A stretch of 64,000 bases of DNA. Origin: JADJOM01 sp963817435. GTDB taxonomy: Bacteria; Gemmatimonadota; Gemmatimonadetes; Gemmatimonadales; GWC2-71-9. The translations under genes were made by a program, and so were the position numbers. Position 1 is the first letter of the stretch. Each line of letters opens with the position of its first letter. Location: the NCBI GenBank assembly GCA_963817435.1, contig CAWFNY010000002.1:372001-436000 (forward strand), written 5' to 3'. Positions 54,462-63,497 of this stretch are shown in pieces. The notes beneath the pieces were generated by a model. It was not told the origin of the DNA and ran no database searches. It worked only from the letters and a program-made list of their open reading frames with translations.

Positions 54462-56374
54462 CAGGGCACCGGGCGTGGCTGGGTCGGTGCCGAGCGGCGA
54501 CCGGGCGCCCGGGCCGCGTCCTTCACTTCGGGTTCCCGCGACTGCCGCGCCGTTTCGAGGAGCGGGCCGACCTTGGGATGGCTGTGCCAGTGCGTCGCGA
54601 GTCCCCGCAGGGCGGCGAGCATGGGCGGACTCTTCGGGGCGAGGCGACCGAGCCCGGCGATGCCGCGGGCGACGACGAGCCGGCGCAGCACGCGGAGCAC
54701 GACCGGATCGTTGATCTGCGCCAGGGCGGTGACGGCGAGCGCGCGCAGTTCCGGGTCGAGCGCGGGATCGGCCACGCGTCCGATGAGCCGCGGTGCAAAG
54801 TCCGGCGGGCAGCGTTCCGCGAGCGCCGTGAAGGCGAGGCGCAGGGTGGGTTCGTACCCGGAGTCGAGCGCGTCGGCGAGGCCGCGCTCGCGCAGTTCGG
54901 GATCCGCGATCGTGAGCGCAATGGCCTCATGCCGCACCCGTGGATCGCGGTGGCCGATCATTCCCACCGGCCGGAATGACGGCGGCAGATCGGGAATCCG
55001 GCCGAGCAACGAGAGCACATTGCGCTGGAAGTACCAGGGCATGCCGTCGATGCGGTCGGTCGCGATCGGGCCGATCGCGTTGCCATAGCGCGCAAGGAGA
55101 TCGAGGAGGCGCAGCCGGACCCGCCGCTCCCGGGACTCGGCGAGCGCATCGAGCAGGGCCGGCGCCGCCTCGATGCCCGCGGCGGGAATGAGCCGGTCGA
55201 GGGCGTCGAGATCGACCGGCGAGGCCCCGAGCAGGACCCGCACCGTCTGGGGATGGAAGACCCGTCCCCGCAGTGCCCGTGCGACCGGGTCCTCACGCGG
55301 GACGGTGTCGAGCAGCGCGAGCAGTGGCGAGACCTGACGGCGGGCGATCATCCGGTCCGCGGCGACCAGGGTGCCGGGTTCGAGGATGCCACTCTCGAGT
55401 GCCAGCTTGAGCACCCGTTCCGGCTCAGGCGCGAGGCGAGCGACGGAAGACGGGAACTCCTCGGCCGCCGGGCCCGAAGCCAGTCGGCGAAGTTCTTCGG
55501 TGAGGGCACGCCGTGCCGCGATGTGTCCGGGATGCTCCGCCCGCCTGGCGAGTCGAGCGAGGACCCGCAGGGCCGGCGCGGTCAGCTGTGCCTCCCGGCC
55601 GGGCGCCATCGCCTGGAGGATCCGGAGGGCAACGCGAGGCGGAACCAGGGCGGCGGCATCCTGGACGAATGCCCGCTGTGCGGCGGAGGCGGCCGACGGT
55701 CGCAGCAGCCGACGCAGGGTCGAGGCGGGAAGCAGCATGAGCAGTGCCGTCAGCGCCTCACAACCTTCCGGTTCGGTCGCTGCGGCCCGGGTGACGGCGA
55801 CCAGCCGGTCGAGCACTCGCTCGTCCCAAGCCTGGGAAGCGGGATGCAGCTCGAGCGCGATGGCGATCTCCCGCGGATCGCGCTGCGCGACGGCGCGTTC
55901 CTCGTCATCCAGCACCAGCCGCTCGAGGATGAGCCACGGATCGGAGCCTGGCGAAGGCCGCAGTAGCAGCGGCCGCAGGAGGAGATGCGCCGTCGCGGGC
56001 CATGACACGCTGTAGTTCGGTCCGGCGACCGCCCCCAGGCCGATCCCGAGTTCCACGGACGTGACACCAGGAAGGAAATCGATCGCGCCGACGCCGGCTT
56101 CCCTGAGGTGGATTGCCAGATCGCGGAGCGGCTCGAAGTCGGGGTTGGTCTCCATCCCATCGACGAGCAGCTGCACCGTCCCGACTTCCACCGTCAGCCG
56201 GTCCCGCCCTGTCAGCGCCGCATCGAGCAGGCGCTCCAGCCCGGCGAGGGCCGAGGTGGTGCCGGGGTCGCCATCGGGCATGATGCGCAGCCGGTGCACT
56301 GCTCCCGCAAGCGCGAGCAGGATATCGGCGAGCTGGCGCGTGGCAGCGCCGGAAAGGGAAGCAGGCTCGGTCAT
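54461..56374 (-). CDS. HEAT-repeat protein partnered with HD-GYP protein
   Basis: A 637-residue soluble, Leu/Ala/Arg-rich helical protein. Its central and C-terminal parts read as HEAT-like repeats (RVRHEAIALTIADPELRE, PTLRLAFTALAERCPPDF, PELRALAVTALAQINDPVVLRVLRRL). The N-terminal 130 residues show a different alpha/beta pattern (RLTVEVGTVQLLVDGMETN). It contains no catalytic motif. The one-base overlap with the HD-GYP gene implies a scaffold or adaptor role for that enzyme; this is inferred from context. Confidence 0.75.
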   Translation of the reverse strand: MTEPASLSGAATRQLADILLALAGAVHRLRIMPDGDPGTTSALAGLERLLDAALTGRDRLTVEVGTVQLLVDGMETNPDFEPLRDLAIHLREAGVGAIDFLPGVTSVELGIGLGAVAGPNYSVSWPATAHLLLRPLLLRPSPGSDPWLILERLVLDDEERAVAQRDPREIAIALELHPASQAWDERVLDRLVAVTRAAATEPEGCEALTALLMLLPASTLRRLLRPSAASAAQRAFVQDAAALVPPRVALRILQAMAPGREAQLTAPALRVLARLARRAEHPGHIAARRALTEELRRLASGPAAEEFPSSVARLAPEPERVLKLALESGILEPGTLVAADRMIARRQVSPLLALLDTVPREDPVARALRGRVFHPQTVRVLLGASPVDLDALDRLIPAAGIEAAPALLDALAESRERRVRLRLLDLLARYGNAIGPIATDRIDGMPWYFQRNVLSLLGRIPDLPPSFRPVGMIGHRDPRVRHEAIALTIADPELRERGLADALDSGYEPTLRLAFTALAERCPPDFAPRLIGRVADPALDPELRALAVTALAQINDPVVLRVLRRLVVARGIAGLGRLAPKSPPMLAALRGLATHWHSHPKVGPLLETARQSREPEVKDAARAPGRRSAPTQPRPVP

Positions 56375-56466
56375 GGCAGCTCCAATCTACCCGCCGTCTC
56401 GCCCCTCCGCAGGAGGCAGGACCGGGGAGGGTACCCCCGGCAGGCGGTGCGGCTGTAGTATTTAGG

Positions 56467-56856
56467 ATGACCATGCCACCCAACCGCCGCTCCGGCGAGT
56501 CCGCGACCATCCGGGGATGGGCAACTGGGGCGCCCGGACTGGCCGATGTGCTCCGCCGAGGTGCATGGTATCCGGTGCTGGAGGAATTCCCCGACGGCGT
56601 GCTCGTCGAGGTGGACCGCCAGGTGATGCGTTTTCAGTCCGACGAGGTCCGGCTCCGCGCGGATCGCCCCGAGACATGGAGCGTCGTGATCCGCACTGGC
56701 GTGATGCGGCCGACGCTCGCCGGCCCGAAGCTGGTTACCACCTATGCTGTCTGCCCAGACTGTTCGGGTCGACAGGAATTCGAGGGCCGGCCGGAGACCC
56801 TGATGTGCGTACGGTGCCGCCGCGCTTCCAAGGTGGATTGGGACTCGACCTATTGA
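56467..56856 (+). CDS. Zinc-ribbon protein of unknown function
   Basis: A 129-residue protein. Its first 90 residues form a beta-rich domain (WYPVLEEFPDGVLVEVDRQVMRF, cut here by sequence variation). It then has a C-terminal zinc ribbon with two Cys pairs, AVCPDCSGRQEF and LMCVRCRRASK. No catalytic motif or export signal is present. It begins 7 bp before the acyl-CoA ligase gene's own leader and is probably cotranscribed with it. I do not recognise a named family. A nucleic-acid or protein-binding role is possible. Confidence 0.65.
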   Translation: MTMPPNRRSGESATIRGWATGAPGLADVLRRGAWYPVLEEFPDGVLVEVDRQVMRFQSDEVRLRADRPETWSVVIRTGVMRPTLAGPKLVTTYAVCPDCSGRQEFEGRPETLMCVRCRRASKVDWDSTY

Positions 56857-56863
56857 GCGCGGG

Positions 56864-58408
56864 ATGAGCCTCTGGAGTATCCTGGCACGCGCCCGCCGGC
56901 TTTCGCCCGCCAATGTGGCGGTGGTGGACGGCGGGCATCAGCTTTCCTACGCCGAACTCGGTGACCGGGTCGACGCCCTGGCTTCGCTGCTCCGTGCCCG
57001 CGGAGTGCAGCCCGGTGACCGGATCGCCACCCTGCTTCCCAATACCCTCCCCTGCCTCGAGTGCTATTTCGCGGCCGCGGGACTCGGTGCAGTGCTGGTC
57101 CCGCTCAATACCCGGCTCCATCCCGACGAACTCGGCTTCATCCTTGGCGACAGTGGCAGCGATACCCTCGTCGCGGACCCGGGATTCGCCAGTCTGGTGG
57201 AGTCGATCGCCGGGCGGAGCAGGCGGCTCCAGACGGTGATTTCCGCCGCGGATCCGTTCCCGCTTGCCGCCGGGGTGGACGCGATCGGGTATCCCGCAAC
57301 TCGGAGCCGAAGCGAGTTCGTCCCCGCAGTGACACCGTCCGAAGCGCTCGCGCATCTGTACTACACCAGCGGAACCACGGGCCAGCCGAAGGGCGTCATG
57401 CTGACCCATCGTAATGTCTGGGTCCATGCGCTGGCAGCGGTCGCGGAACTGGGGCTGTCGGAGCGGGACCGCTGGGCGCATGTGGCGCCGATGTTTCACC
57501 TGGCCGATGCCTGGGCCACCTTCGCCATCACCTGGGTCGGCGGCCGGCACGTCATGGTTCCGAAGTTCGATCCGCGCGAAGTCCTGGCCGTCTTCGAGCG
57601 GGAGCGGGTCACGATCACCAACCTGGTGCCCACCATGCTCAACCTCATGGTGAAGCACGAGGCGCGGAGTGGGTTCGACTATCGCAGTCTCCGCATGATT
57701 CTGAGCGGCGGCGCGCCGATCGCACCCGCGGTCGTCCGGGCGATCGTGGAGACCTTCGGCTGCGAGTACGTCCAGACCTACGGGATGACCGAGACCAGTC
57801 CCTATCTCACCATGAGCCTGCTGAACGACCGCCTCCGGGCGCTGCCGGAGGAGGAGCAGTTGCGGTACCGCGCCAAGACCGGGCGGCCGTTCCTCGCCGT
57901 CGATCTCCGGGTGGTGGACGACGCCGGGGTCCCGGTGCCCAACGATGAGCAGGCGGTGGGCGAAATACAGGTCAGGGGAGAAACCGTTACCCCCGGCTAC
58001 TGGCGGCGGCCCGAGGCGACCGCCGATGCCTTCACGCCCGACGGCTGGTTCCGCACGGGCGATCTTGCCGTGATCGACGGCGACGGCTTCGTGACTATCG
58101 TGGACCGAAAGAAGGACATGATCATTTCGGGGGGCGAAAAGGTGTATTCGACCGAAGTGGAGCACGTCCTTTATCAGCACGGCGCCGTGCTCGAGGCGGC
58201 GGTCTATGGCAGCCCGGATCCGGTCTGGGGTGAAGTCGTATCGGCCGCGGTGGTGGTGCGCCCCGGTATGACAGTGTCCGAGGAGGAATTGGTGGCGTTC
58301 TGCCGGCCGCTCCTTGCGGCCTTCAAGCTTCCCCGCAGGGTCGGGTTTCTCGACGCACTGCCCAGGACGGGCTCGGGGAAAATCCTCAAGCGCCAGCTCC
58401 CGCGATGA
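56864..58408 (+). CDS. AMP-dependent acyl-CoA synthetase (fatty-acid CoA ligase-like)
   Basis: A 514-residue adenylating enzyme that activates a carboxylic acid, most likely a fatty acid, to its CoA thioester through an acyl-AMP. The motifs are complete: P-loop LYYTSGTTGQPKGVMLTHRN, SGGAPIAPAVV, YVQTYGMTETSPY, GWFRTGDLAVIDGDGFVTIVDRKKDMI and the catalytic Lys in PRTGSGKILKRQL. The substrate chain length cannot be read. It starts 7 bp after the zinc-ribbon gene and overlaps the next gene by four bases. Confidence 0.9.
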   Translation: MSLWSILARARRLSPANVAVVDGGHQLSYAELGDRVDALASLLRARGVQPGDRIATLLPNTLPCLECYFAAAGLGAVLVPLNTRLHPDELGFILGDSGSDTLVADPGFASLVESIAGRSRRLQTVISAADPFPLAAGVDAIGYPATRSRSEFVPAVTPSEALAHLYYTSGTTGQPKGVMLTHRNVWVHALAAVAELGLSERDRWAHVAPMFHLADAWATFAITWVGGRHVMVPKFDPREVLAVFERERVTITNLVPTMLNLMVKHEARSGFDYRSLRMILSGGAPIAPAVVRAIVETFGCEYVQTYGMTETSPYLTMSLLNDRLRALPEEEQLRYRAKTGRPFLAVDLRVVDDAGVPVPNDEQAVGEIQVRGETVTPGYWRRPEATADAFTPDGWFRTGDLAVIDGDGFVTIVDRKKDMIISGGEKVYSTEVEHVLYQHGAVLEAAVYGSPDPVWGEVVSAAVVVRPGMTVSEEELVAFCRPLLAAFKLPRRVGFLDALPRTGSGKILKRQLPR

Positions 58409-59343
58409 TGCCCGGGGAGGCGGGCCTGCTGGAGGAACGTCCGGTGGCCTACTCCACCACGCTCCCCAGCGGATCGATTGGCTGGCGACGCTCACTCGGC
58501 TACACGGTGAGCGCCGTGCTGCACGTCCTGCTGCTGATCTTCGTGGTGCGGACCACCCACCAGCGACAGGTCGATGCGGAGCGGCGCGCGGCGTCGGAGG
58601 AAACTGCACGCCCGATCCAGCTCGACTTCGCACCACCGCGCCCGGTCCCGACACCTCGCCGCCCGGCCCCGAGCCCCGAGCCGCCCAAGGAACTGCCGCC
58701 CGCCGTCCCCCTCACTCCCGGCCAGCAGAAAGACCCGGGGAGCACGGCGCGGGTCACCCCGACTCCGGAGCCGGAGCCCAACGCGCCACCGAACACTCCG
58801 CGTGAGACGGCAACCCGCCCCGATCCGGGCGACCAGCAGACGCCAGACCCGGGTACGCACGCCTCCGCCCCTCCACCACCGACGGTCATCGCCTCGACCG
58901 CCCCGGCCGAGGCGACGAGCAACATGGAGGCCGACGCCCGGCGCATCTTCGGCCGTCCGTCGAGCAAGCTGGGCCCGGTCTCGGGATCACGCGACAACCG
59001 TCCGTGGGAGTCCGCGATGCCCCTGCCCTCGGAGGGCTGCTCGGCCCCGCCTGACGAGCACCCCGATTCCACGCTGCCGCCCGGGATGGCGGTCATCGCG
59101 GGACGGGTCTTCTACGAGGGAACTTCGGTACCGGTGGCCGGTGCCCGGCTGCAGATCCTGGGCACCGCCTACGGAACGTTCGCGAACGAGCGCGGCGAGT
59201 ACCGACTGATGTACGAACGCAATCTGGTGACCCGGTGCCGTACCGCATCGGTGCGAGTCACGGCGCCCGGGTACACCGGCCGGGACCTGATCCTCATGCT
59301 CAGCGATGTCTCCAACACCGACGTTCCGCTCAGGCGGAATTAG
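58405..59343 (+). CDS. TonB-like proline-rich protein with carboxypeptidase-regulatory-like domain
   Basis: A 312-residue inner-membrane-anchored protein. A single helix (about 32-48, VSAVLHVLLLIFVV) is followed by a Pro-rich periplasmic spacer (60-160, PPRPVPTPRRPAP), as in TonB. The C-terminus (about 228-310) is not a TonB domain. It is a carboxypeptidase-regulatory-like beta domain (VIAGRVFYEGTSVPVAGARLQILGTAYGTFANERGEY, divided by variation). It overlaps the acyl-CoA ligase stop by four bases (ATGA). The role is unknown; linking inner and outer membrane is a reasonable guess. Confidence 0.7.
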   Translation: MMPGEAGLLEERPVAYSTTLPSGSIGWRRSLGYTVSAVLHVLLLIFVVRTTHQRQVDAERRAASEETARPIQLDFAPPRPVPTPRRPAPSPEPPKELPPAVPLTPGQQKDPGSTARVTPTPEPEPNAPPNTPRETATRPDPGDQQTPDPGTHASAPPPPTVIASTAPAEATSNMEADARRIFGRPSSKLGPVSGSRDNRPWESAMPLPSEGCSAPPDEHPDSTLPPGMAVIAGRVFYEGTSVPVAGARLQILGTAYGTFANERGEYRLMYERNLVTRCRTASVRVTAPGYTGRDLILMLSDVSNTDVPLRRN

Positions 59344-59555
59344 GCGGTTGGTCGGTTAGGCGGAATTAGGCGGTTGGTCGGTTAGGCGGTTAGGCGGTTA
59401 GGCGCGTGCGCAGAATGGCCCGGCCCCGCGGCGGACGGCCACTCACAGCACTCGCCAGCCGACCAACCCCCAATCTTCCAGTCTTCCAGTCTTCCAATCC
59501 CCCAAGCGCCCAATCGTCTAGCCGCCCAACGTCCCAACCGCCTAACCGCCCTAAT
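59344..59555. repeat. Opposed minisatellites between convergent genes
   Basis: TAGGCGGTTGGTCGGT units (59344-59404) face inverted relatives CCAACCGCCTAACCGCC (to 59555), separated by CTTCCAGT-type units. The two halves are complementary and could form a large hairpin between the convergent genes. The right-hand units closely resemble the insert in the DUF885 gene at 2616-2692. Confidence 0.75.
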
Positions 59556-60819
59556 TTGGTGCGTGCGTCGAAGCGGCCCCGTAGTTCCGGTTGAAGCCGA
59601 TCGCCGGCCCGTTGACGCTGAAGCCGTAGTTGTTCTTCACCTTGGCCACCCACTGGCGGATCGAACCCGGGAAGGGACTCTTCCGAGCGTTATGGCCGAA
59701 CGGATCGGTATACCAGACCTCGGTGCCGTCCTTGTTGTCGATGTTGTTGTCGTTGATGTCGATGAAGCGCCGTACCCCATTGAACTTCGAGCGCGGATCA
59801 TCGAACGCCAGGCCGGTCAGGGTTCCGTCGCTGGTGGACTGGTCGCAGAGATCGTTGTTGTCCCGGACGCGGTTCGGGTCCATGCTGTCGCATTCGCTGA
59901 TCGGGCGGCCGGTGATGCTGGGCGCGGCCGGATCGTAGAAGCGGCTTGGCTGGAACACCTGGAAATAGGGATTGAAGCTCGCGACGGTGTGGCCGTTCTC
60001 GGTGCGGACGCTGTTTGAGGTCTGCCAGCTCTCGTGGAGCGCCCGGTCGAAATCGGGGTTCTGGCCCGCGCCGACCCGCATGTACTGATCGACGCAGGTG
60101 CGGTCGGGGATCACCCGCTGGCCGCCGCCGTTGGGGGAGTTGGCCGGCACCGGCGGCCCGACATCCACGCGGGTCCCGTCGCAGGTGCGGGTGAAGCCGC
60201 CCGGCGTGCCGATCGCCGACATCAGCGTGACGTGCATCTCGGTGCCGTCGCTGCAGCGGATGTGATAGGCGATCTCGTGGAGATTGTTGGTGAAGGCGTC
60301 CTTCGAATGCGTGCCCTGGTGCAGCTTGGCCAGGACGTCGCACTTCACGCTGAAGAGCGCTCCGGTCACGCCGTCCTGCCGCACCATCTCGATGTCATTC
60401 TCCCAGTCGATCTTGTGCCCGAAGTGGTCCTCGTGCCGGACGTTCTGCGGATCCCAGGTCTCCAGCGCCTCGTTGGCGAGGCCGAACGGAATCGGCCCCA
60501 CCTGCTGATAGAGGTGGGACCCGCGCGGGTCGCGCCCGTGCTCGTGGCCGAAGCTGCAGCCCGTGACCGGATCCACCGGCGGATGCCAGGTGTTGTAGCG
60601 CTTGCCGTCGGGACCGACGACGGAGTAGCGGTCGTGGATGGCCTGGGTGCAGGTGTCCCCGTTGCCAGGCACCCAGGTGCCGAACTGCACCGCCTGACCG
60701 GTTTCCGTGACGGGGCCGGTGCCGGAGTAGCCGCCGTCGCCGCAGCCGGCGAGCACCGCCGTGGATGGGAGCAGGATGCCGGACACGAGACGGCGCCAGG
60801 CGCGGGAGAGAGCGCTCAT
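59551..60819 (-). CDS. Lipoprotein of unknown function
   Basis: A 422-residue lipoprotein with signal peptide LVSGILLPSTAVLAGCGDGG (Cys at about residue 26). The mature chain is rich in His, Asp, Asn and aromatic residues (TWHPPVDPVTGCSFGHEHG, VRHEDHFGHKIDW, NNLHEIAYHIRCSDGTEMH) and has eight or more Cys. It ends AIGFNRNYGAAST. The many His/Asp clusters suggest metal or glycan contact, but there is no recognised domain or catalytic motif. Its stop codon lies at the edge of the minisatellite. Confidence 0.7.
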   Translation of the reverse strand: MSALSRAWRRLVSGILLPSTAVLAGCGDGGYSGTGPVTETGQAVQFGTWVPGNGDTCTQAIHDRYSVVGPDGKRYNTWHPPVDPVTGCSFGHEHGRDPRGSHLYQQVGPIPFGLANEALETWDPQNVRHEDHFGHKIDWENDIEMVRQDGVTGALFSVKCDVLAKLHQGTHSKDAFTNNLHEIAYHIRCSDGTEMHVTLMSAIGTPGGFTRTCDGTRVDVGPPVPANSPNGGGQRVIPDRTCVDQYMRVGAGQNPDFDRALHESWQTSNSVRTENGHTVASFNPYFQVFQPSRFYDPAAPSITGRPISECDSMDPNRVRDNNDLCDQSTSDGTLTGLAFDDPRSKFNGVRRFIDINDNNIDNKDGTEVWYTDPFGHNARKSPFPGSIRQWVAKVKNNYGFSVNGPAIGFNRNYGAASTHAPN

Positions 60820-60875
60820 GAGGACCTCCGGAAGAGCAAAGGGAGCAGGTGAGGAACCGGGGGTGGCAGCCGCCG

Positions 60876-61451
60876 TCAGTGCAGCGTGAAGCCCACTCCG
60901 ACCTGCATGAGACTGGTCTTGGCGCCGAGACCGGCGACGGTGTCATTGAACCGGACGTCGGCGCCGGTCGTCCCGAGAAAGTTGGCGTAGGGCACGACCG
61001 ACATGGTGCGGCCGATGGCCAGCTCGTAGCCGACCCCGACCTGTCCGGCCAGTGCCTGACTGGAGATCTTGTTGGCCGGATCCTTGGCCGAATACTGCGC
61101 GAGGCCCAGTCCGGTCTTGATGTAGAACCCGCTCTTCGGCATGGGATACAGGAACAGCACTGCCTGCACCGAGCCGAGCAGGAAGCTCATGTTCCCCTGG
61201 GAGTGGTACCAGGCGAGCGCCTCGCCGCCGAGCAGCAGCTGGGGGGTCAGCGTGGCGCCGACCCGGAGGTAACCCGAGGTGCCGCCGTCGCGGCCGGCCC
61301 GGCAGACGGTGCACGACAGGCGGGCGGAACCGAGGCCGAGACCGGCACCGAGCCAGACGCCGCTCCGGCTCGCCACCCGCTGGGCGGCAAGCCCGGAGGA
61401 TGAGAGCAGCAGCAGGGACGCGACCAGCGCCGCGCGAGGGAAGCGCCGCAT
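60876..61451 (-). CDS. Outer-membrane beta-barrel protein
   Basis: A 191-residue secreted protein with signal ALVASLLLLSSSGLAAQ and eight-strand barrel features (GVWLGAGLGLGSARL, GYLRVGATLTPQLLLGGEALAWY, SLMQVGVGFTLH). A CTVC pair sits in the first loop. The layout matches the barrel at 14064-14735, including GYL+LG repeats and a Cys-containing early loop, so these are probably paralogues. It lies 56 bp upstream of the orphan lipoprotein gene and may be cotranscribed with it. Confidence 0.72.
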   Translation of the reverse strand: MRRFPRAALVASLLLLSSSGLAAQRVASRSGVWLGAGLGLGSARLSCTVCRAGRDGGTSGYLRVGATLTPQLLLGGEALAWYHSQGNMSFLLGSVQAVLFLYPMPKSGFYIKTGLGLAQYSAKDPANKISSQALAGQVGVGYELAIGRTMSVVPYANFLGTTGADVRFNDTVAGLGAKTSLMQVGVGFTLH

Positions 61452-61575
61452 GAGTACTCCAGGGCCACGGAGGAGTAGCGAAATGAGACCAGGGTCAGCT
61501 GAGAAGTTGCACCCGGCATGAGGTCCGGGGCGGTGATCCGAGGCACAGGCGAGAGGTGACGGTGTGCGGAACCGG

Positions 61576-61619
61576 GTGAAAAACAGCGGCGCGGAAGGGG
61601 ATTGACCCCGTCCGCGCCG
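61576..61619 (-). terminator. Terminator of the Ig/leishmanolysin-like gene
   Basis: On the minus strand CGGCGCGGA pairs with TCCGCGCCG (61587-61619), with an inner GGGG/CCCC stem, followed by CTGTTTTTC. It lies 21 bp after the stop codon. Confidence 0.85.
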
Positions 61620-61640
61620 TGAATCGCCGGTATCCGCGGC

Positions 61641-63293
61641 CTAGCGCCGGGGAGCGGGAGTCACCCTGCCGGTCTGCTGGTCGAGGTAGAACATCGGGAT
61701 CTGCAGCACGTCGCTCTTGAGCTCGATGTGCAGTGTGTCAGGCTGCCCGATCCGGAGCGACGGCTGGGTGTTGATGTTGAAGGCGTCCGCCGCGCTCGGG
61801 TTCACTGTGTAACCGAGATCCGCCATCGATTCGACGGTGGTAAGGCTCAGCGGCCGCACATTGCCGGTGATGTAGCCAGACATCACTTCGCTCCGGAACA
61901 GGCACTCCTCCCAGTGGGAGAGGGCGGTGCCCGCGCCGCCGCTGTTCTCGACCGGCACCGCGGTGCGTGGAATGACCTCGTTATTGGCTATGCTGCAATT
62001 GCCCTGGGCCGGCGGCGTGACGGTGGCGGAGCCGCCGTTGGAGTTGAGGTAGGCGGCGTTGGCCGCGCTGCCGGTGAAGAACGGATTCGTGGAACTGAGC
62101 GTATTGACCATGCCCTGGATGGTCCAGATGGTACCGTAGCCGAGGGAGTGGCCCATCTCGTGGAGCACCACATCCCCGAAATTGCCGGACGAGACCAGTC
62201 CCGCGACGTCCGCGGTATCGAACAGCATGTAGGAGATGATCGGCAGACCGGTGCCGGTTCCGCTGTTCCGCAGGTAGCAGGGGGATGAGGCCCCGAGGAT
62301 GTTGCCGACGCCATCGATGGAATCGAGCTGCACGATGATGCGCATGTCGTTGATCGAGCCCGATACCGTCTGGTTGCCGCAGTTGGCACCAGTGTTCACC
62401 GAGCCGACGTTGAAGGCGCCCAGGTCGCCGGTGATGACCTGTTGCCAGCGGGCCTTCGCCGCGTTGAACGCGGCAAGCTGTGCCTGGCTGGGCGGCAGGA
62501 TGAACTGGAGTTCGATGTTGAAGGCCGAGACGAAGGTCGCGCCGGTGGCGTCGAAGGTGACGGGGCTGCCGGTGAGCGGCACGCCGGACGTGGCGGTCAG
62601 CGAGTTGGCGCCGACCGCGGAGCCGAGGGTCCAGCTCCCGACGGTGGCGACGCCATTGGAACCGGTGGTGGGAGTCGCACCGGTGACCGATCCGCCGCCT
62701 GCCGTCACGGCGAAGGTCACCACGATCCCGCTGACGCCATTTCCGTCGGCATCGAGCGCTTTCACGGAGGGCACGCTGCTGACCGCCTGACTGATGACGC
62801 CGGTCTGGGAGACGAGGCTGTTGCTGACCAGGTGCGTGGCAGGGCCTGCCGTGAGGTTCACGCTGCTGGCCTGGATGCCAGAGATCCCTGAGGCGGTGAA
62901 CTGGAGCGCCCGGGCGCCGATGGTGCCGGCGATCTTCAGGTTATTGAAAGTGACCTGCCCGCTCGCGTTGGTGATCGCGGTCGTGGTCCCGCTCAGCGAC
63001 CCACCCCCTGTCGCGATGGACGCCGTGACGGTCAGCCCCGCGGTGTCCACCGGCGTGCCGGCCCGATCCACCACCTGCACCACCGGCGCCGGGGTGATCG
63101 TGGCCCGGTCCGCGACCGTGGCTGGGGGCTGCACCACCATGACCAGCCCGGCCGCGGTACCCAGCGGCGGCCCGGTGATGTCCTTGCTGCCGCCGCAGGC
63201 CGCAACAATCAGCGCGCCGAGCGCGAGAAGAGCGGAGATATGCCACGCCCCGGACCGGGACCTGGCCCCGATCCGCACGATCGTCCTATCCAT
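61641..63293 (-). CDS. Ig-like domain lipoprotein with leishmanolysin-like metallopeptidase domain
   Basis: A 550-residue lipoprotein. The signal ISALLALGALIVAAC ends in a lipobox at about residue 33, followed by GGSKDITGPP as in the giant Ig proteins. Two Ig-like domains (about 45-260) precede a domain whose zinc motif DVVLHEMGHSLGYGTIW has the HExxHxxG of metzincins. FNIELQFILPPSQAQLAAFNAAKARWQQVI opens this domain (split by variation), and EVMSGYITGNVRPLSLTTVESMADLGY closes it. The latter is typical of leishmanolysin-like (M8) bacterial peptidases, including the third ligand region. It is a probable surface protease; the substrate is unknown. Confidence 0.85.
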   Translation of the reverse strand: MDRTIVRIGARSRSGAWHISALLALGALIVAACGGSKDITGPPLGTAAGLVMVVQPPATVADRATITPAPVVQVVDRAGTPVDTAGLTVTASIATGGGSLSGTTTAITNASGQVTFNNLKIAGTIGARALQFTASGISGIQASSVNLTAGPATHLVSNSLVSQTGVISQAVSSVPSVKALDADGNGVSGIVVTFAVTAGGGSVTGATPTTGSNGVATVGSWTLGSAVGANSLTATSGVPLTGSPVTFDATGATFVSAFNIELQFILPPSQAQLAAFNAAKARWQQVITGDLGAFNVGSVNTGANCGNQTVSGSINDMRIIVQLDSIDGVGNILGASSPCYLRNSGTGTGLPIISYMLFDTADVAGLVSSGNFGDVVLHEMGHSLGYGTIWTIQGMVNTLSSTNPFFTGSAANAAYLNSNGGSATVTPPAQGNCSIANNEVIPRTAVPVENSGGAGTALSHWEECLFRSEVMSGYITGNVRPLSLTTVESMADLGYTVNPSAADAFNINTQPSLRIGQPDTLHIELKSDVLQIPMFYLDQQTGRVTPAPRR

Positions 63294-63497
63294 ATGAATG
63301 GCCTGCGGTTAAAGATGATGCTGCACCGGCTCCCACCGGGCCTCCGGCCCTCAAGGGGGCAAGGGGCACGCCAGCGGCACGGCGGTCCGCGGCGTCCAGC
63401 GAAAATCGGTGGGAGTCGTAGTGATTGACAAGCCCTCAGAGGACGGCCAGACTCCCCCATCCGCGCACAGCTCAACCTCAGCAGTGAAGGCATACCC

